Shown here: one piece after another, positions 37,070 through 47,747 of the stretch
Position numbering within the stretch: position 1 is the first letter of the stretch
Layout of the letters: each line of letters begins with the position of its first letter
NCBI RefSeq assembly: GCF_001468035.1
Contig: NZ_LNZA01000001.1
Span: forward strand, 1,013,020-1,077,019
DNA length: 64,000 nt
Reading direction: 5' to 3'
Source of the DNA: Legionella tucsonensis
Lineage (GTDB): Bacteria > Pseudomonadota > Gammaproteobacteria > Legionellales > Legionellaceae
Notes under the pieces: generated by a model
The model's input: the letters and a program-made list of their open reading frames with translations, nothing else
What the model was told of the DNA's origin: nothing
Database searches by the model: none
Translations under genes and position numbers: made by a program

Positions 37070-37948
37070 ATGACAGTTCGACTGAAACATGACCATGGAA
37101 AGTTAGAAGAAATAGAACTTTTTCAGTTACAACACCACTTGGCGCTTCCCCACCTTAAGAAGTATTTACAATCAAAGGGTTCAAAGCAATGTAAATCAAT
37201 AAAAAAAATTAGTGTTGATCATTCCAGGTTGGATGACAAAGATTATCATGCATTACATGACATCCTTAAATTATTATCAAAAGTTAATGAAATTTCATTT
37301 TACTCAAATCATATTGATACCGATCACATTACTTATTTATTTGAATCTCTATCCAGTAAAAAGCTGGATAAAATCAAATTAGTAGATAATTGGATAGGAG
37401 AAAAAATTCCTTCTGATTTTTTCTTCTTTTTACAAAAGAAAAAGCTGAGGGTTTTGGATTTATCATTAAATTGGTTGCGTGATGCCGGAGTGCAGCATTT
37501 GTTAGAAGCGATAGAAGCAAATACTGAATTGAATGAGTTGGCTCTAAGCTGTAATGATTTTGGTTTGGGCGGAATGAAGGCATTGCATCATTTTGTGTCG
37601 CAGCATTCAACATTAGAAATTTTGGATATATCCTACAATAATTTGGATGAAAAATGTGCCAAGGAAATTTCCACCATGATTACTGAATCAAATTCCTTGA
37701 CTCATCTTAATCTTAGAAGTAACAAAATAGGAGATACTGGAGCTGAGTTTATTGCTCAAGCATTAAAATCAAATAAAAATTTAAAATACGTCGATTTATC
37801 GGATAATAGAATTTCAGAAACTGGCTTGTCTCAACTCGTACGCGAGGCAGTGGCACATGATAAACTTGCAGGATTGGTTTTAAAGCATAATCATCTTCTT
37901 CCTTCAACATTAAAGTTGAATCAATCAGATTTACATGTTTTTTATTGA
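37070..37948 (+). CDS. Leucine-rich repeat protein, ribonuclease-inhibitor type
   Basis: This is a 292-residue protein built of RNI-type repeats of 28 residues. Five clear units begin at LRVLDLSLNWL, LNELALSCNDF, LEILDISYNNL, LTHLNLRSNKI and LKYVDLSDNRI, with a degenerate one before (LDKIKLVDNWI) and one after (LAGLVLKHNHL). No signal peptide is present. ATG 37070 has GAGGGTG nearby. The frame is open upstream to 36902 without a good start. Such eukaryote-like LRR proteins are common among Legionella Dot/Icm substrates. Effector status is an inference, and the C-terminus (LHVFY) is hydrophobic. Confidence 0.85.
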   Translation: MTVRLKHDHGKLEEIELFQLQHHLALPHLKKYLQSKGSKQCKSIKKISVDHSRLDDKDYHALHDILKLLSKVNEISFYSNHIDTDHITYLFESLSSKKLDKIKLVDNWIGEKIPSDFFFFLQKKKLRVLDLSLNWLRDAGVQHLLEAIEANTELNELALSCNDFGLGGMKALHHFVSQHSTLEILDISYNNLDEKCAKEISTMITESNSLTHLNLRSNKIGDTGAEFIAQALKSNKNLKYVDLSDNRISETGLSQLVREAVAHDKLAGLVLKHNHLLPSTLKLNQSDLHVFY

Positions 37949-38040
37949 TAGCAAGTGCAGAATTATATAGCCGTTCAGTGTAGTATTCATCTTTTAGTGA
38001 ATACATATGAACGGTTATATTAATCAATGGAGTTTTTCCA

Positions 38041-39333
38041 ATGGGCACAGGTGCTTTTTACCTTTTAAAAGAACGTAGATTTTTGCCTTTTTTCCTTACT
38101 CAATTTTTTGGTGCTTTCAACGATAATGCATTCAAATTAGCGATGCTCACCTTAATTAGTTACCATTTAACACATGACCAATCTCAATCTGAATTTTACC
38201 AAGCAATAGCGGGTGCTTTATTTATAACGCCTTTTTTTCTTTTTTCAGCAACTGCAGGGCAATTAGCAGATAAATACGATAAAGCTTTAATGACTCGGCT
38301 GATTAAGATATTAGAATTACTTTTAATGATTATTGGTAGTTTTTCCCTGTATTGGGGTAATATTTTTCTGATGATGCTTACTTTGACTGGTTTAGGAGTA
38401 CATTCAACTTTTTTTGGGCCGATAAAATATGCCATTTTACCTGATCATTTGCCTAAGAAAGATTTACTGGGTGCAACAGGTTTGATTGATGGAAGTACTT
38501 TTATTGCCATATTACTGGGAACTACTATGGGTACTTTATCTATTGGCATGAATAATCCTAAACCTTATATGGCGATTTTCTTGACAGTGGTAATTGCACT
38601 TGCCGGTTTAACTTCAAGTCTATTTATCCCCAAAGCCCCATCTACCTCCGAAAAGATAAAAGTCGATATTCAGATTTTGCGAGTGACGTATAAGATGTTA
38701 AAGCAGGTTACAGAGCATTTCGGTATTTTATTATCTATTTTGATTTTATCTTGGTTTTGGTTGCTAGGAGCGGTAATCCTGACAAAACTACCTGATTATA
38801 CAAATTATGTTTTAGGAGCAAATAATACAGTTTTTGCATTATTTCTTGCTTTGTTTTCCATAGGAATTGCATGCGGTTCAGTGGCAGTGAATTTTATTTT
38901 TCAAGGACGAATTAGTTTCCCTATGATTCCTTGGGCCATGTTTGCTTTTTCCTGTTTTACTATGGATTTATATTGGGCTACTCCTTTGACAGAGCAAGGT
39001 TCATTACTTACTTTAAATACCTTTTTCACACGGTTTACCTACTGGCGTATTGCTTTTGATTTATTTATGTTAGCTTTTAGCTCAGGTTTATTTGTAGTTC
39101 CTTTATATACCTACTTACAGGTTGCCAGCCCCCCTCATTCTAGAGCTAGGATTATTGCGACCAATAATATTTATAACGCCTTATTCATGGTTACAGGGAC
39201 GTTTATGGTTATTGTTTTATTACACTTTAGCGCAGCAATCCCGAAAATTTTTTTAATTTTGAGCCTATTAAATGCTGTTGTTGCATTGCTGGCTAAGATC
39301 AATTTCAAAAAGGTGGTTTTGCCAGAAAAATAA
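38041..39333 (+). CDS. MFS transporter, lysophospholipid transporter LplT-like
   Basis: This is a 430-residue inner-membrane protein with about 12 hydrophobic segments. The N-terminal block FLPFFLTQFFGAFNDNAFKLAM is typical of the LplT branch of the major facilitator superfamily. The loop between helices 2 and 3 carries GQLADKYDKALMTR, the MFS motif A equivalent. LplT flips lysophospholipids inward for reacylation by Aas. The fused acyltransferase domains found in some relatives are missing, and no aas gene is adjacent. The precise substrate is inferred. ATG 38041 follows AATGGAGTTTTTCCA. Confidence 0.85.
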   Translation: MGTGAFYLLKERRFLPFFLTQFFGAFNDNAFKLAMLTLISYHLTHDQSQSEFYQAIAGALFITPFFLFSATAGQLADKYDKALMTRLIKILELLLMIIGSFSLYWGNIFLMMLTLTGLGVHSTFFGPIKYAILPDHLPKKDLLGATGLIDGSTFIAILLGTTMGTLSIGMNNPKPYMAIFLTVVIALAGLTSSLFIPKAPSTSEKIKVDIQILRVTYKMLKQVTEHFGILLSILILSWFWLLGAVILTKLPDYTNYVLGANNTVFALFLALFSIGIACGSVAVNFIFQGRISFPMIPWAMFAFSCFTMDLYWATPLTEQGSLLTLNTFFTRFTYWRIAFDLFMLAFSSGLFVVPLYTYLQVASPPHSRARIIATNNIYNALFMVTGTFMVIVLLHFSAAIPKIFLILSLLNAVVALLAKINFKKVVLPEK

Positions 39334-39346
39334 TAGTGCATGTGCA

Positions 39347-39380
39347 ACCTGGGTGCAGCTGCACTGATCAGGCTACATTA
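39347..39380. repeat. CCTGGGT-family repeat between convergent genes
   Basis: ACCTGGGTGCAGCTGCAC includes the 12-base palindrome GTGCAGCTGCAC (39353-39364), and GGCTAC closes the element. It lies between the convergent LplT-like gene and hemF and may serve as their shared terminator. Confidence 0.5.
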
Positions 39381-39386
39381 TTGGTA

Positions 39387-40391
<1,005 letters not shown>

Positions 40392-40416
40392 TTATATATA
40401 CTTTAAGGGGGAAAAT

Positions 40417-40809
40417 ATGGCGTTAGATCTGGATTCATATTTTGGAGTGCATGCTAAAGCTTTGGTAGCTCGTGATCACAGGGCATCACAAATAGCGAAC
40501 AACTTAGCCAATGTCAACACACCCAATTATAAAGCTCAAGATATCGATTTCAATGAATTTTTAGCAGCCAGTATGGCTGGTGGTGCGCAAAAGATGGAGA
40601 TTACGTCACCTAATCATATTAATGCAAATGCCGATTTTTCAGCGAATTTGAAATATCGAGTGACATCGCAAATGTCTTTAGACGGAAACACAGTGGATAA
40701 AGATTTGGAAACCACAGAATTTGCACACAATTCTCTTAACTATCAAGCCAGCCTGAGTTTTCTTGATAGTAAAATCAAATCCATGATGCTTGCGCTGAAA
40801 GGAGAATAA
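40417..40809 (+). CDS. flgB: Flagellar basal-body rod protein FlgB
   Basis: This is a proximal rod subunit, 130 residues. The flagellar rod and hook N-terminal motif ASQIANNLANVNTPNYKAQD lies at about 25-44. Residues near the C-terminus (EFAHNSLNYQASLSFLDSK) form the second helix of the rod coiled coil. ATG 40417 follows TTAAGGGGGAAAAT. It is the first gene of the operon, directly behind the sigma-54 promoter. Confidence 0.96.
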   Translation: MALDLDSYFGVHAKALVARDHRASQIANNLANVNTPNYKAQDIDFNEFLAASMAGGAQKMEITSPNHINANADFSANLKYRVTSQMSLDGNTVDKDLETTEFAHNSLNYQASLSFLDSKIKSMMLALKGE

Positions 40810-40811
40810 GA

Positions 40812-41234
40812 ATGACATTAAATGCAATTTTTAATATTGCAGGCTCAGCATTAACTGCTGAAACAGCACGCTTGACCACTAGCGCCGAGAATATGAGTAA
40901 TGCTAATGTAGAGTCAGGGAGTGCTGGTGAGACCTACAAAGCAAAGTATCCGATATTTAAAGCAGTGCAGGAGCATGCAAATCAATGGATAGGGGAACAA
41001 GTATCAGGAGGGGTTCAGCTTAAAGGAACTTATGAGAGTACCTTAGATCCTCGAAAGCGTTATGCACCTGATAACCCTTTGGCAGATAAAGATGGATTTG
41101 TTTATACACCGAATGTGAACTATGTTGAAGAAATGGCAAACGTGATTTCTGCTTCAAGGTCATATCAAATGGATGTTGAATTGCTTAATACAACAAAACA
41201 ACTATTACTACGGACTTTAAAATTGGGTGAATAA
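40812..41234 (+). CDS. flgC: Flagellar basal-body rod protein FlgC
   Basis: This is a proximal rod subunit, 140 residues. It has the rod-type N-terminus (FNIAGSALTAETARLTTSAE) with a less typical ENMSNANVESG motif, and the conserved C-terminus DGFVYTPNVNYVEEMANVIS...RSYQMDVELLN. It begins 2 bases after flgB, with GGAG in the flgB tail (AAAGGAGAATAAG). Confidence 0.96.
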   Translation: MTLNAIFNIAGSALTAETARLTTSAENMSNANVESGSAGETYKAKYPIFKAVQEHANQWIGEQVSGGVQLKGTYESTLDPRKRYAPDNPLADKDGFVYTPNVNYVEEMANVISASRSYQMDVELLNTTKQLLLRTLKLGE

Positions 41235-41247
41235 GGGAGAAAAGTGA

Positions 41248-41925
41248 ATGGCGACAAATTCAGTTAATGGAACTAACGCATCGAACCCATCATTTAATAA
41301 TCAAATCGATTCCGCAACGAAGAACAGTTTAGGACAACAGGATTTTCTACGTTTAATGGTTGCTCAAATCCAAAATCAGGATCCGATGCAACCTCAGGTA
41401 AACGGTGAGTTTTTATCGCAATTAGCACAGTTTAGTACTAATGATGGGGTTGCCAAAATGCAAGAGTCATTACAACAAATGGCAACTTCTCTACAATCTA
41501 ATCAGGCTTTGCAAGCTTCGGCTTTAGTGGGTCGTAAAGTTTTGGTCAATAGCCAGACCCTCCAACTGGGTACTGAGGGTGATGTAAAGGCAGCAGTTGA
41601 TATTCCGCCTGGTCTTAGTAATTTAAGTGCCTCAATTTATTCAGAATCTGGTGAACTGATAAAAACGATTCCTTTAGGACAGCCTGCTCCTGGATTTTTT
41701 CAATTTAGTTGGGATGGTACCGACGGTGACAATAATCGGACGAAAGAGGGAAAGTATAAAATTGAAGTGCATGCTGTTTATGGAGGGAAAGAAGTATCAT
41801 TAAAAACGATGACTTCTGCTAATGTTGATAGTGTAAGCCTTGGTCAAAATGGAGAAGGCTTAAAATTGAATGTAGCAGGGATTGGACCAATATCATTGGA
41901 TCAGGTAAGACAAATATCAGTTTAA
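41248..41925 (+). CDS. flgD: Flagellar hook capping protein FlgD
   Basis: This is the scaffold that caps the growing hook and is later replaced. It has 225 residues. The N-terminal signature is LGQQDFLRLMVAQIQNQDPM, with FLSQLAQFST after it. The C-terminal part holds the Ig-like FlgD domain (FQFSWDGTDGDNNRTKEGKY). AAGGGAGAAAAGTG precedes ATG 41248. Confidence 0.95.
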   Translation: MATNSVNGTNASNPSFNNQIDSATKNSLGQQDFLRLMVAQIQNQDPMQPQVNGEFLSQLAQFSTNDGVAKMQESLQQMATSLQSNQALQASALVGRKVLVNSQTLQLGTEGDVKAAVDIPPGLSNLSASIYSESGELIKTIPLGQPAPGFFQFSWDGTDGDNNRTKEGKYKIEVHAVYGGKEVSLKTMTSANVDSVSLGQNGEGLKLNVAGIGPISLDQVRQISV

Positions 41926-41940
41926 AAGCAGGAGGCTAAA

Positions 41941-43266
41941 ATGATTTTTGACGCAGCACTAAGTGGACTACAAGCGGCAACAAGTAATTTGGATGTTATA
42001 GGTAATAATATTGCAAACTCTTCAACTGTAGGGTTTAAGGGTTCTCGTGCTAACTTTGGTGATATTTATGCTTTTGGCGGTTACGGCAGTTTTGGTGCAG
42101 GCAGTACTTCTATAGGTAGCGGGGTGATGCTGACTCAAGTTCAGCAATCGTTCGCATCGGGAAATTTATCCAGTAGTACAAACAGTCTGGATCTTGCAGT
42201 CAATGGTTCTGGTTTTTTTATTTTAAATAATCCAGGTGGCGGGGCGGTGTACACACGCGCAGGCCAGTTTAATTTGAATAACCAGAATTATATTACCAAT
42301 GCGAATGGGCAATATCTTACTGGACTCCTTTCTGATGGAAAAGGAAATATTACAGGAACCTCTGGAAAATTACAGATAAATACAGAGAATATAACTCCAC
42401 AGGCAAGTACCACAGTGACAACTGGCGTCAATTTGAATTCACAGAGTACTCCCCCCGCCATTGATTGGGTTGGTGGAGCTGCACCGCTTAGCAGTTCTTA
42501 TAATAATCCAACATCATTAACTATTTATGATAGTTTAGGAAATTCGCATGTGCTGAGCATGTATTTTATCAAGGCGGATTCTGCTGCGGCAGCAGGACAA
42601 CCAAACGCATCAACTCCTCCAGGTACAGAGAATCAATGGTATGTTGCTTTTCAAATTGATAACCAAAATGTTCCAGCTAATGCTGGAACAGATAATACAA
42701 CGAATCTATTCGAAGTGAATTTTAATTCGGATGGATCATTTGTGGGGGTTGCTAGTCCAGGCGGGGCACCTATAGGTGATAATCTGATCCCACTGTCACT
42801 TAATTTGAATAATGGTGCCAATCCTTTAAACTTAAATATTGATTTATCAAACAGTACGCAGTTTGGTAGTCCCTTTGGTGTTCAATCTACTTCCTCAAAT
42901 GGTTATACAACAGGAAGCTTGGCTAGCTTAAGCATTGATGATACCGGACTTATTTTGGGAATTTATACCAATGGCCAGTCCATGGCTATGGGACAAATTC
43001 AATTAGCTAATTTTGCTGATCCTACAGGTCTACAAAACATGGGGAATGTTTCTTGGGCTGAAACTTCTGCTTCAGGACAACCTTTAATTGGTACTGCTGC
43101 GTCAGGAGGGTTTGGTGCCATTAAATCAGGTATGTTGGAGCAATCTAATGTTGATTTAACCAGTGAATTAGTTGATTTGATTAGTGCACAACGCGATTTT
43201 CAAGCCAATGCGCAGTCAATTCGTGCCGGTGATACAATCACACAAACAATTATTAATATGCGTTAG
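41941..43266 (+). CDS. flgE: Flagellar hook protein FlgE
   Basis: This is the main hook subunit, 441 residues. The N-terminus FDAALSGLQAATSNLDVIGN continues NIANSSTVGFKGSRANF, the rod/hook motif. The central FlgE domain is long and Gly/Asn-rich. The C-terminus DLTSELVDLISAQRDFQANA continues QSIRAGDTITQTIINMR. It starts after AGCAGGAGGCTAAA, a strong ribosome binding site that fits the high copy number of the subunit. Confidence 0.96.
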   Translation: MIFDAALSGLQAATSNLDVIGNNIANSSTVGFKGSRANFGDIYAFGGYGSFGAGSTSIGSGVMLTQVQQSFASGNLSSSTNSLDLAVNGSGFFILNNPGGGAVYTRAGQFNLNNQNYITNANGQYLTGLLSDGKGNITGTSGKLQINTENITPQASTTVTTGVNLNSQSTPPAIDWVGGAAPLSSSYNNPTSLTIYDSLGNSHVLSMYFIKADSAAAAGQPNASTPPGTENQWYVAFQIDNQNVPANAGTDNTTNLFEVNFNSDGSFVGVASPGGAPIGDNLIPLSLNLNNGANPLNLNIDLSNSTQFGSPFGVQSTSSNGYTTGSLASLSIDDTGLILGIYTNGQSMAMGQIQLANFADPTGLQNMGNVSWAETSASGQPLIGTAASGGFGAIKSGMLEQSNVDLTSELVDLISAQRDFQANAQSIRAGDTITQTIINMR

Positions 43267-43276
43267 GAGGTAACTC

Positions 43277-44020
43277 ATGGATCCTATCTTGTATAATGCC
43301 GCTGGTGGTGGGAGGATCGGCTTTAAGCGCCAGGAGATAATCGCCAATAATTTGGCGAATGTGAGTACCCCAGGTTTTAAAGCGGATATGTATCAAGCCC
43401 AAACCATGTATGCAAATACAGATGGATCCGGCAAAGGACCATCTTTTTCTATACAAAACCCAAGCGCAATTGATTTGAGCCCTGGTGAGATTGTGACAAC
43501 AGGGCGCAATTTAGATATAGCAATTGAAGGTAATGGTTGGTTTGCGGTAGGTAATAGTCAAGGCAAAGAAGCTTACACTAAGGCTGGAAACTTACGTTTG
43601 GATATCAATGGTTTGTTAACAACTGCCTCTGGACATCCGGTTTTAGGGAATGGCGGTCCAATTTCGATTCCTCCAGCCCAATCCGTTAACATAGGAGTTG
43701 ATGGCACAATTACAGTTGTTCCACTGGGTGGTGATCCTAAAAGTGCGGCTGTATTGGACAGAATTAAGTTGGTTACACTGGATAAAAATAATATTGTTAA
43801 AAATTCAGAAGGTTTATTCCAATTAAAAAATGGTGGAATTCCGGCCGCTGCTGATGGTAATGTTAAGGTTAAAAGCGGGGCTATTGAAGGTTCTAATGTG
43901 AATGCTGTTGATCAGATGGTCGAAATGATTACCTCTGGGCGTGAATATGATGCACATATGAAGGTGATATCTACAGTCGAAGAAAATTTCCGAAAATTGG
44001 CACAAGTATTGCAGGAATGA
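43277..44020 (+). CDS. flgF: Flagellar proximal/distal rod protein FlgF
   Basis: This is a rod subunit of 247 residues. The N-terminal motif IIANNLANVSTPGFKADMYQ is clear, with a FlgF-type opening (MDPILYNAAGGGRIGFKRQE). The C-terminus EGSNVNAVDQMVEMITSGRE is the rod coiled-coil segment. It starts 10 bases after flgE behind TAGGAGGTAACTC. Confidence 0.95.
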   Translation: MDPILYNAAGGGRIGFKRQEIIANNLANVSTPGFKADMYQAQTMYANTDGSGKGPSFSIQNPSAIDLSPGEIVTTGRNLDIAIEGNGWFAVGNSQGKEAYTKAGNLRLDINGLLTTASGHPVLGNGGPISIPPAQSVNIGVDGTITVVPLGGDPKSAAVLDRIKLVTLDKNNIVKNSEGLFQLKNGGIPAAADGNVKVKSGAIEGSNVNAVDQMVEMITSGREYDAHMKVISTVEENFRKLAQVLQE

Positions 44021-44059
44021 TAACCAATTTAGTTGAAGAATAATTGCGGAGGGATCCCC

Positions 44060-44845
44060 ATGGAGCCAGCATTATGGGTAAGTAAATCAGGCTTGGAAGC
44101 ACAAGAAAAAAATATCGCTACGATTGCTAATAATTTGGCAAACGTTAATACAACTGGATTTAAAAAAGATAGAGCAATATTTCAAGATTTGTTGTATCAA
44201 AATACAAGCCAAGCTGGGGCCCAATCTTCAGAGAATTCTTTAATTCCAACGGGAATAAACTCAGGTGCTGGTGTCCATTTAGTTGCTACAGAAAAAATAT
44301 TTGAACAGGGAAGTGTACAAAATACACGCAATCCTTATGATTTAATGATTCAGGGGCAAGGATTTTTTACAATTTTAATGCCAGATGGCACTCAAGCTTA
44401 TACGCGTGATGGTACTTTTACAGTGGACAACACAGGTCAGCTTGTTGATATGAATGGGTATGCATTGCAACCTGCAATAAATATTCCTGCTCAAACATTA
44501 GGAGTAACAATTAGCACGGAGGGAGTGGTGAGTGCTACTGTAGTGGGAAGCAATACGCCTACTGTACTTGGCACCATTCAACTCGCTAATTTTACTAATC
44601 CGACAGGGCTTCAACCTATAGGACAAAACCTTTTTATTGAAACTGCTTCGAGTGGAGCGTCAACACTGAATAACCCAGGAAATTCAGGCGTAGGTACTTT
44701 ATTGCAAGGCTCTTTGGAAGCTTCGAACGTGAATGTGGTTGAAGAATTAGTCAATATGATTCAAGCACAAAGAAGCTATGAAATTACCGCAAAGGGCATC
44801 CAGACAGTGGATAACATGTTGCAATACTTGAATCAAACTGTTTAA
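44060..44845 (+). CDS. flgG: Flagellar distal rod protein FlgG
   Basis: This is the distal rod subunit, 261 residues from ATG 44060, which is preceded by GGAGGGATCCCC. The TTG nine codons upstream is in frame but unlikely. Motifs are ATIANNLANVNTTGFKKDRA and, near the C-terminus, EASNVNVVEELVNMIQAQRS. The length matches the canonical 260-residue protein. Confidence 0.96.
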   Translation: MEPALWVSKSGLEAQEKNIATIANNLANVNTTGFKKDRAIFQDLLYQNTSQAGAQSSENSLIPTGINSGAGVHLVATEKIFEQGSVQNTRNPYDLMIQGQGFFTILMPDGTQAYTRDGTFTVDNTGQLVDMNGYALQPAINIPAQTLGVTISTEGVVSATVVGSNTPTVLGTIQLANFTNPTGLQPIGQNLFIETASSGASTLNNPGNSGVGTLLQGSLEASNVNVVEELVNMIQAQRSYEITAKGIQTVDNMLQYLNQTV

Positions 44846-44858
44846 GAAGATTTCATTA

Positions 44859-45551
44859 ATGAAATTATTTAATCTACTTTTTGTAAGCTCAGTTGTCATG
44901 CTTATGAGTGGGTGCGAACTTTTAAATCCTCCCCAGCGGGGAAAGGATCCTGAGTATGCGCCTACCTATCCTACAACTCCTGATCCAAAGGAGTTGAGGA
45001 AAGAGTCTGGAGCTATTTATAGCGCTGAAACGGCATTGCCTCTTTTTGAAACACCAAGGGCTAGGCACGCTGGTGATATAATCACCGTATTTTTGGTTGA
45101 AAGCACCAATGCATCAAAAAATGCGACACTGCAACAGATGAAAACAGATACGAATGTAGTCAAAAACAACCTCTTTTTGGGGCGACCAATATCTTTTGGT
45201 AGCGGTTACAGTATGGATTTTGATTTGAACAATCGGCGACAGTTCAATGGTTCTGCGCAGGCGGTACAGAATAATAAGTTAGCGGGAAGCATTTCCGTTA
45301 CTGTAGCTCAAGTTTTGGCTAATGGCAACATGGTAGTCCAGGGAGAAAAGTGGGTTAAAATCGACCAAGGTGAGGAGTATGTGCGTGTTTCTGGCATTAT
45401 TCGTCCTCAGGATGTTCGAGCTGATAATTCGATCACCTCGGATCGTCTGGCTAATGCTCGTATTGCCTATGGCGGTACTGGACAAGTGAATAATACGAAT
45501 GCTCAGGGATGGTTAGCGCGAATTATGTGGGGACCATTATTCCCAACATAA
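44859..45551 (+). CDS. flgH: Flagellar L-ring lipoprotein FlgH
   Basis: FlgH forms the outer-membrane L ring around the rod. The 230 residues start with a lipoprotein signal, lipobox MSGC with Cys19. The conserved core includes RARHAGDIITVFLVESTNAS and, at the end, GIIRPQDVRADNSITSDRLA. A 102-base gap to flgI follows, larger than elsewhere in the operon, with a weak GGAG...CTCC hairpin near 45585. Confidence 0.95.
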   Translation: MKLFNLLFVSSVVMLMSGCELLNPPQRGKDPEYAPTYPTTPDPKELRKESGAIYSAETALPLFETPRARHAGDIITVFLVESTNASKNATLQQMKTDTNVVKNNLFLGRPISFGSGYSMDFDLNNRRQFNGSAQAVQNNKLAGSISVTVAQVLANGNMVVQGEKWVKIDQGEEYVRVSGIIRPQDVRADNSITSDRLANARIAYGGTGQVNNTNAQGWLARIMWGPLFPT

Positions 45552-45653
45552 TCTAACCTGCGATCTAAGAATATGATTTGAAATGGAGTATTTTCTGGCT
45601 CCTTAGTTAGAAAGGGATTGGTATTTAGAAGAATGCTTAATTAAGGAATTGTA

Positions 45654-46757
45654 ATGCGGCGATTGCTGATAATTACATGGATGTTTGCGATAAACTTGAT
45701 CACAAATCATGTTTATGCCGAACGCATTAAAGACATTGCTACTTTGGCTGGCGTTCGCACCAACCAGTTAGTTGGTTATGGTTTGGTTGTTGGTTTAAAT
45801 GGTACTGGAGATAAAAACGGAACTCGATATACCGAAGATACCTTTGCAAACATGCTCACTCAATTAGGTGTTAACATACAACCCGGAACCAAGCTTAATT
45901 CAAAAAATATGGCTGCAGTCATGGTGACAGCAAGTTTGTCTTCTTTTATGAAAAAAGGTCAGTCCCTCGATGTCAATATTTCGTCGATTGGCGACTCAAA
46001 AAGTTTATTAGGTGGTACATTAGTAATGACTCCATTAAAAGGAGCGGACGGGCGTGTTTATGCAATGGCTCAGGGAAATGTGATTGTTTCAGGTGTAAGT
46101 GCTGCAGGAAGTGATGGTACAAGTGTTACGGTAAATGTTCCCAGCGGAGGGCGAATTCCGAATGGTGCTACCATTGAAGCAGATATACCTAATCCTTTTT
46201 ATTTTACAAAGGATTTGACCTTTAATTTACATACCCCTGATTTTACAACAGCGAAGCGAATGAGCGATGCTATTAATGAAATGATGGGGCCAGAAACTGC
46301 CAGAGCATTGGATGCTGCTTCAGTAGTCGTTACGGCGCCTAAAAAAATGTCTCAACGTGTGGATTATGTTTCAGTGTTGGAAAATATAGAATTTAAACCC
46401 GCTGAGGCAATGGCTAAAATTATTATTAACGCACGTACTGGAACAGTAGTTATTTCTTCTAATGTCATTGTTAAATCTGCTGCAGTTTCGCATGGTAATT
46501 TGGTAGTCAGTGTGACTGAGACTCCAGTGATAAGCCAACCTAATGCATTTGCAGATGGACGAACAGTTTCAACACAGCAGTCACAAGTATCTATTGACCA
46601 AAAAAATAACCATGCTTTTGTCTTGCCGCGTGGTGTGACTTTAAAAGATATTGTTCGAGGTATTAATGCTGTTGGTGCAACTCCAGCTGATGTGATTGCG
46701 ATTCTTGAAGCATTACAACAAGCAGGTGCATTAAATGCCACATTAATTGTGATATAG
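45654..46757 (+). CDS. flgI: Flagellar P-ring protein FlgI
   Basis: FlgI assembles the periplasmic P ring in the peptidoglycan layer. The 367 residues start with a Sec signal peptide (1-22, cleavage after VYA). The core begins [20 protein letters not shown], and [14 protein letters not shown] follows. The C-terminus [20 protein letters not shown] is typical. AAGGAATTGTA precedes ATG 45654. Confidence 0.96.
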   Translation: MRRLLIITWMFAINLITNHVYAERIKDIATLAGVRTNQLVGYGLVVGLNGTGDKNGTRYTEDTFANMLTQLGVNIQPGTKLNSKNMAAVMVTASLSSFMKKGQSLDVNISSIGDSKSLLGGTLVMTPLKGADGRVYAMAQGNVIVSGVSAAGSDGTSVTVNVPSGGRIPNGATIEADIPNPFYFTKDLTFNLHTPDFTTAKRMSDAINEMMGPETARALDAASVVVTAPKKMSQRVDYVSVLENIEFKPAEAMAKIIINARTGTVVISSNVIVKSAAVSHGNLVVSVTETPVISQPNAFADGRTVSTQQSQVSIDQKNNHAFVLPRGVTLKDIVRGINAVGATPADVIAILEALQQAGALNATLIVI

Positions 46758-46811
46758 GTGTGTATTTTGCTTAAAAATGTGAAGCATCATCGATTAAGAT
46801 AAAGGATTAAT

Positions 46812-47711
46812 ATGACCGTACATGGAATTGCAACGAGTGATTTTAATGCATTAAATGAACTAAAAGTTCAAGCTCAAAACAATGCAAAAGAAGCGCTACC
46901 TGATGCAGCGAAGCAATTTGAAGGGATATTCTTACAATCCATGTTGAAAAGTATGCGTATGGGGCAGCACTTTCTTGATGAGTCCAGCCCATTTAGAGGT
47001 AAAGATAGGGAAACTTTTCAGGATATGTTAGATGCTCAATATGCGAGTACTATTGCAAATTCCAAGAGTATCGGTTTGGCTGACATGCTTGTAAAACAAA
47101 TGGAACGTAATCTGCCTAATGTGGATAATCAACCAGCACAGAGTACACCTGCTAAGACGGAGATTTCTTCGCCGGCTATTCCAGTTAAATCAGCAAAACA
47201 GGATATACCAGAAGCTGCTACAATTGATGAGTTCGTCAACTCAATTTGGCCTCAGGCCAAAAAAGCTGCATCGCTCATTGGTTTGGATCCTAAAATTCTG
47301 ATGGCGCAAGCAGCATTGGAAACAGGATGGGGAAAATTTGTCACGAAGGATATTGATGGGAACAGCAGCAATAATTTGTTCAATATCAAGTCGAGTAATG
47401 GTAGCGAACTTGACTCAGTAAATATAAAAACAACAGAGTATTTTGCAGATACTCCAATTAAAGTAAATGCATCATTCAGAAAATACTCATCTATTGAACA
47501 TAGCTTTAATGATTATATTTCTTTAATTAAAGGTAGTGAACGATATCAAAATGCTTTAGCCAGTGCAGAAGATCCAGAGCTTTATGTCAATGAATTACAT
47601 AAGGCAGGATATGCGACTGATCCTGAGTATGGTACAAAAATTTTATCAATTTATCATGGTGAAGAATTAAAGCAGGCAATTGAACGATGTGAGCTATTAG
47701 AGCAAGTTTGA
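46812..47711 (+). CDS. flgJ: Flagellar rod cap and peptidoglycan hydrolase FlgJ
   Basis: This is a bifunctional protein of 299 residues. The N-terminal rod-binding domain (about 25-100, AAKQFEGIFLQSMLKSMRMG) caps the growing rod. After a Pro/Ser-rich linker (105-135) comes a glucosaminidase/muramidase domain with catalytic Glu170 in AQAALETGWGKFV. The N-terminal part alone is found in some bacteria, but this one keeps the dual form, as in Salmonella. Confidence 0.95.
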   Translation: MTVHGIATSDFNALNELKVQAQNNAKEALPDAAKQFEGIFLQSMLKSMRMGQHFLDESSPFRGKDRETFQDMLDAQYASTIANSKSIGLADMLVKQMERNLPNVDNQPAQSTPAKTEISSPAIPVKSAKQDIPEAATIDEFVNSIWPQAKKAASLIGLDPKILMAQAALETGWGKFVTKDIDGNSSNNLFNIKSSNGSELDSVNIKTTEYFADTPIKVNASFRKYSSIEHSFNDYISLIKGSERYQNALASAEDPELYVNELHKAGYATDPEYGTKILSIYHGEELKQAIERCELLEQV

Positions 47712-47747
47712 TGGACATTTGAATGTTAGGTCAGGGAGTGAGTAATT

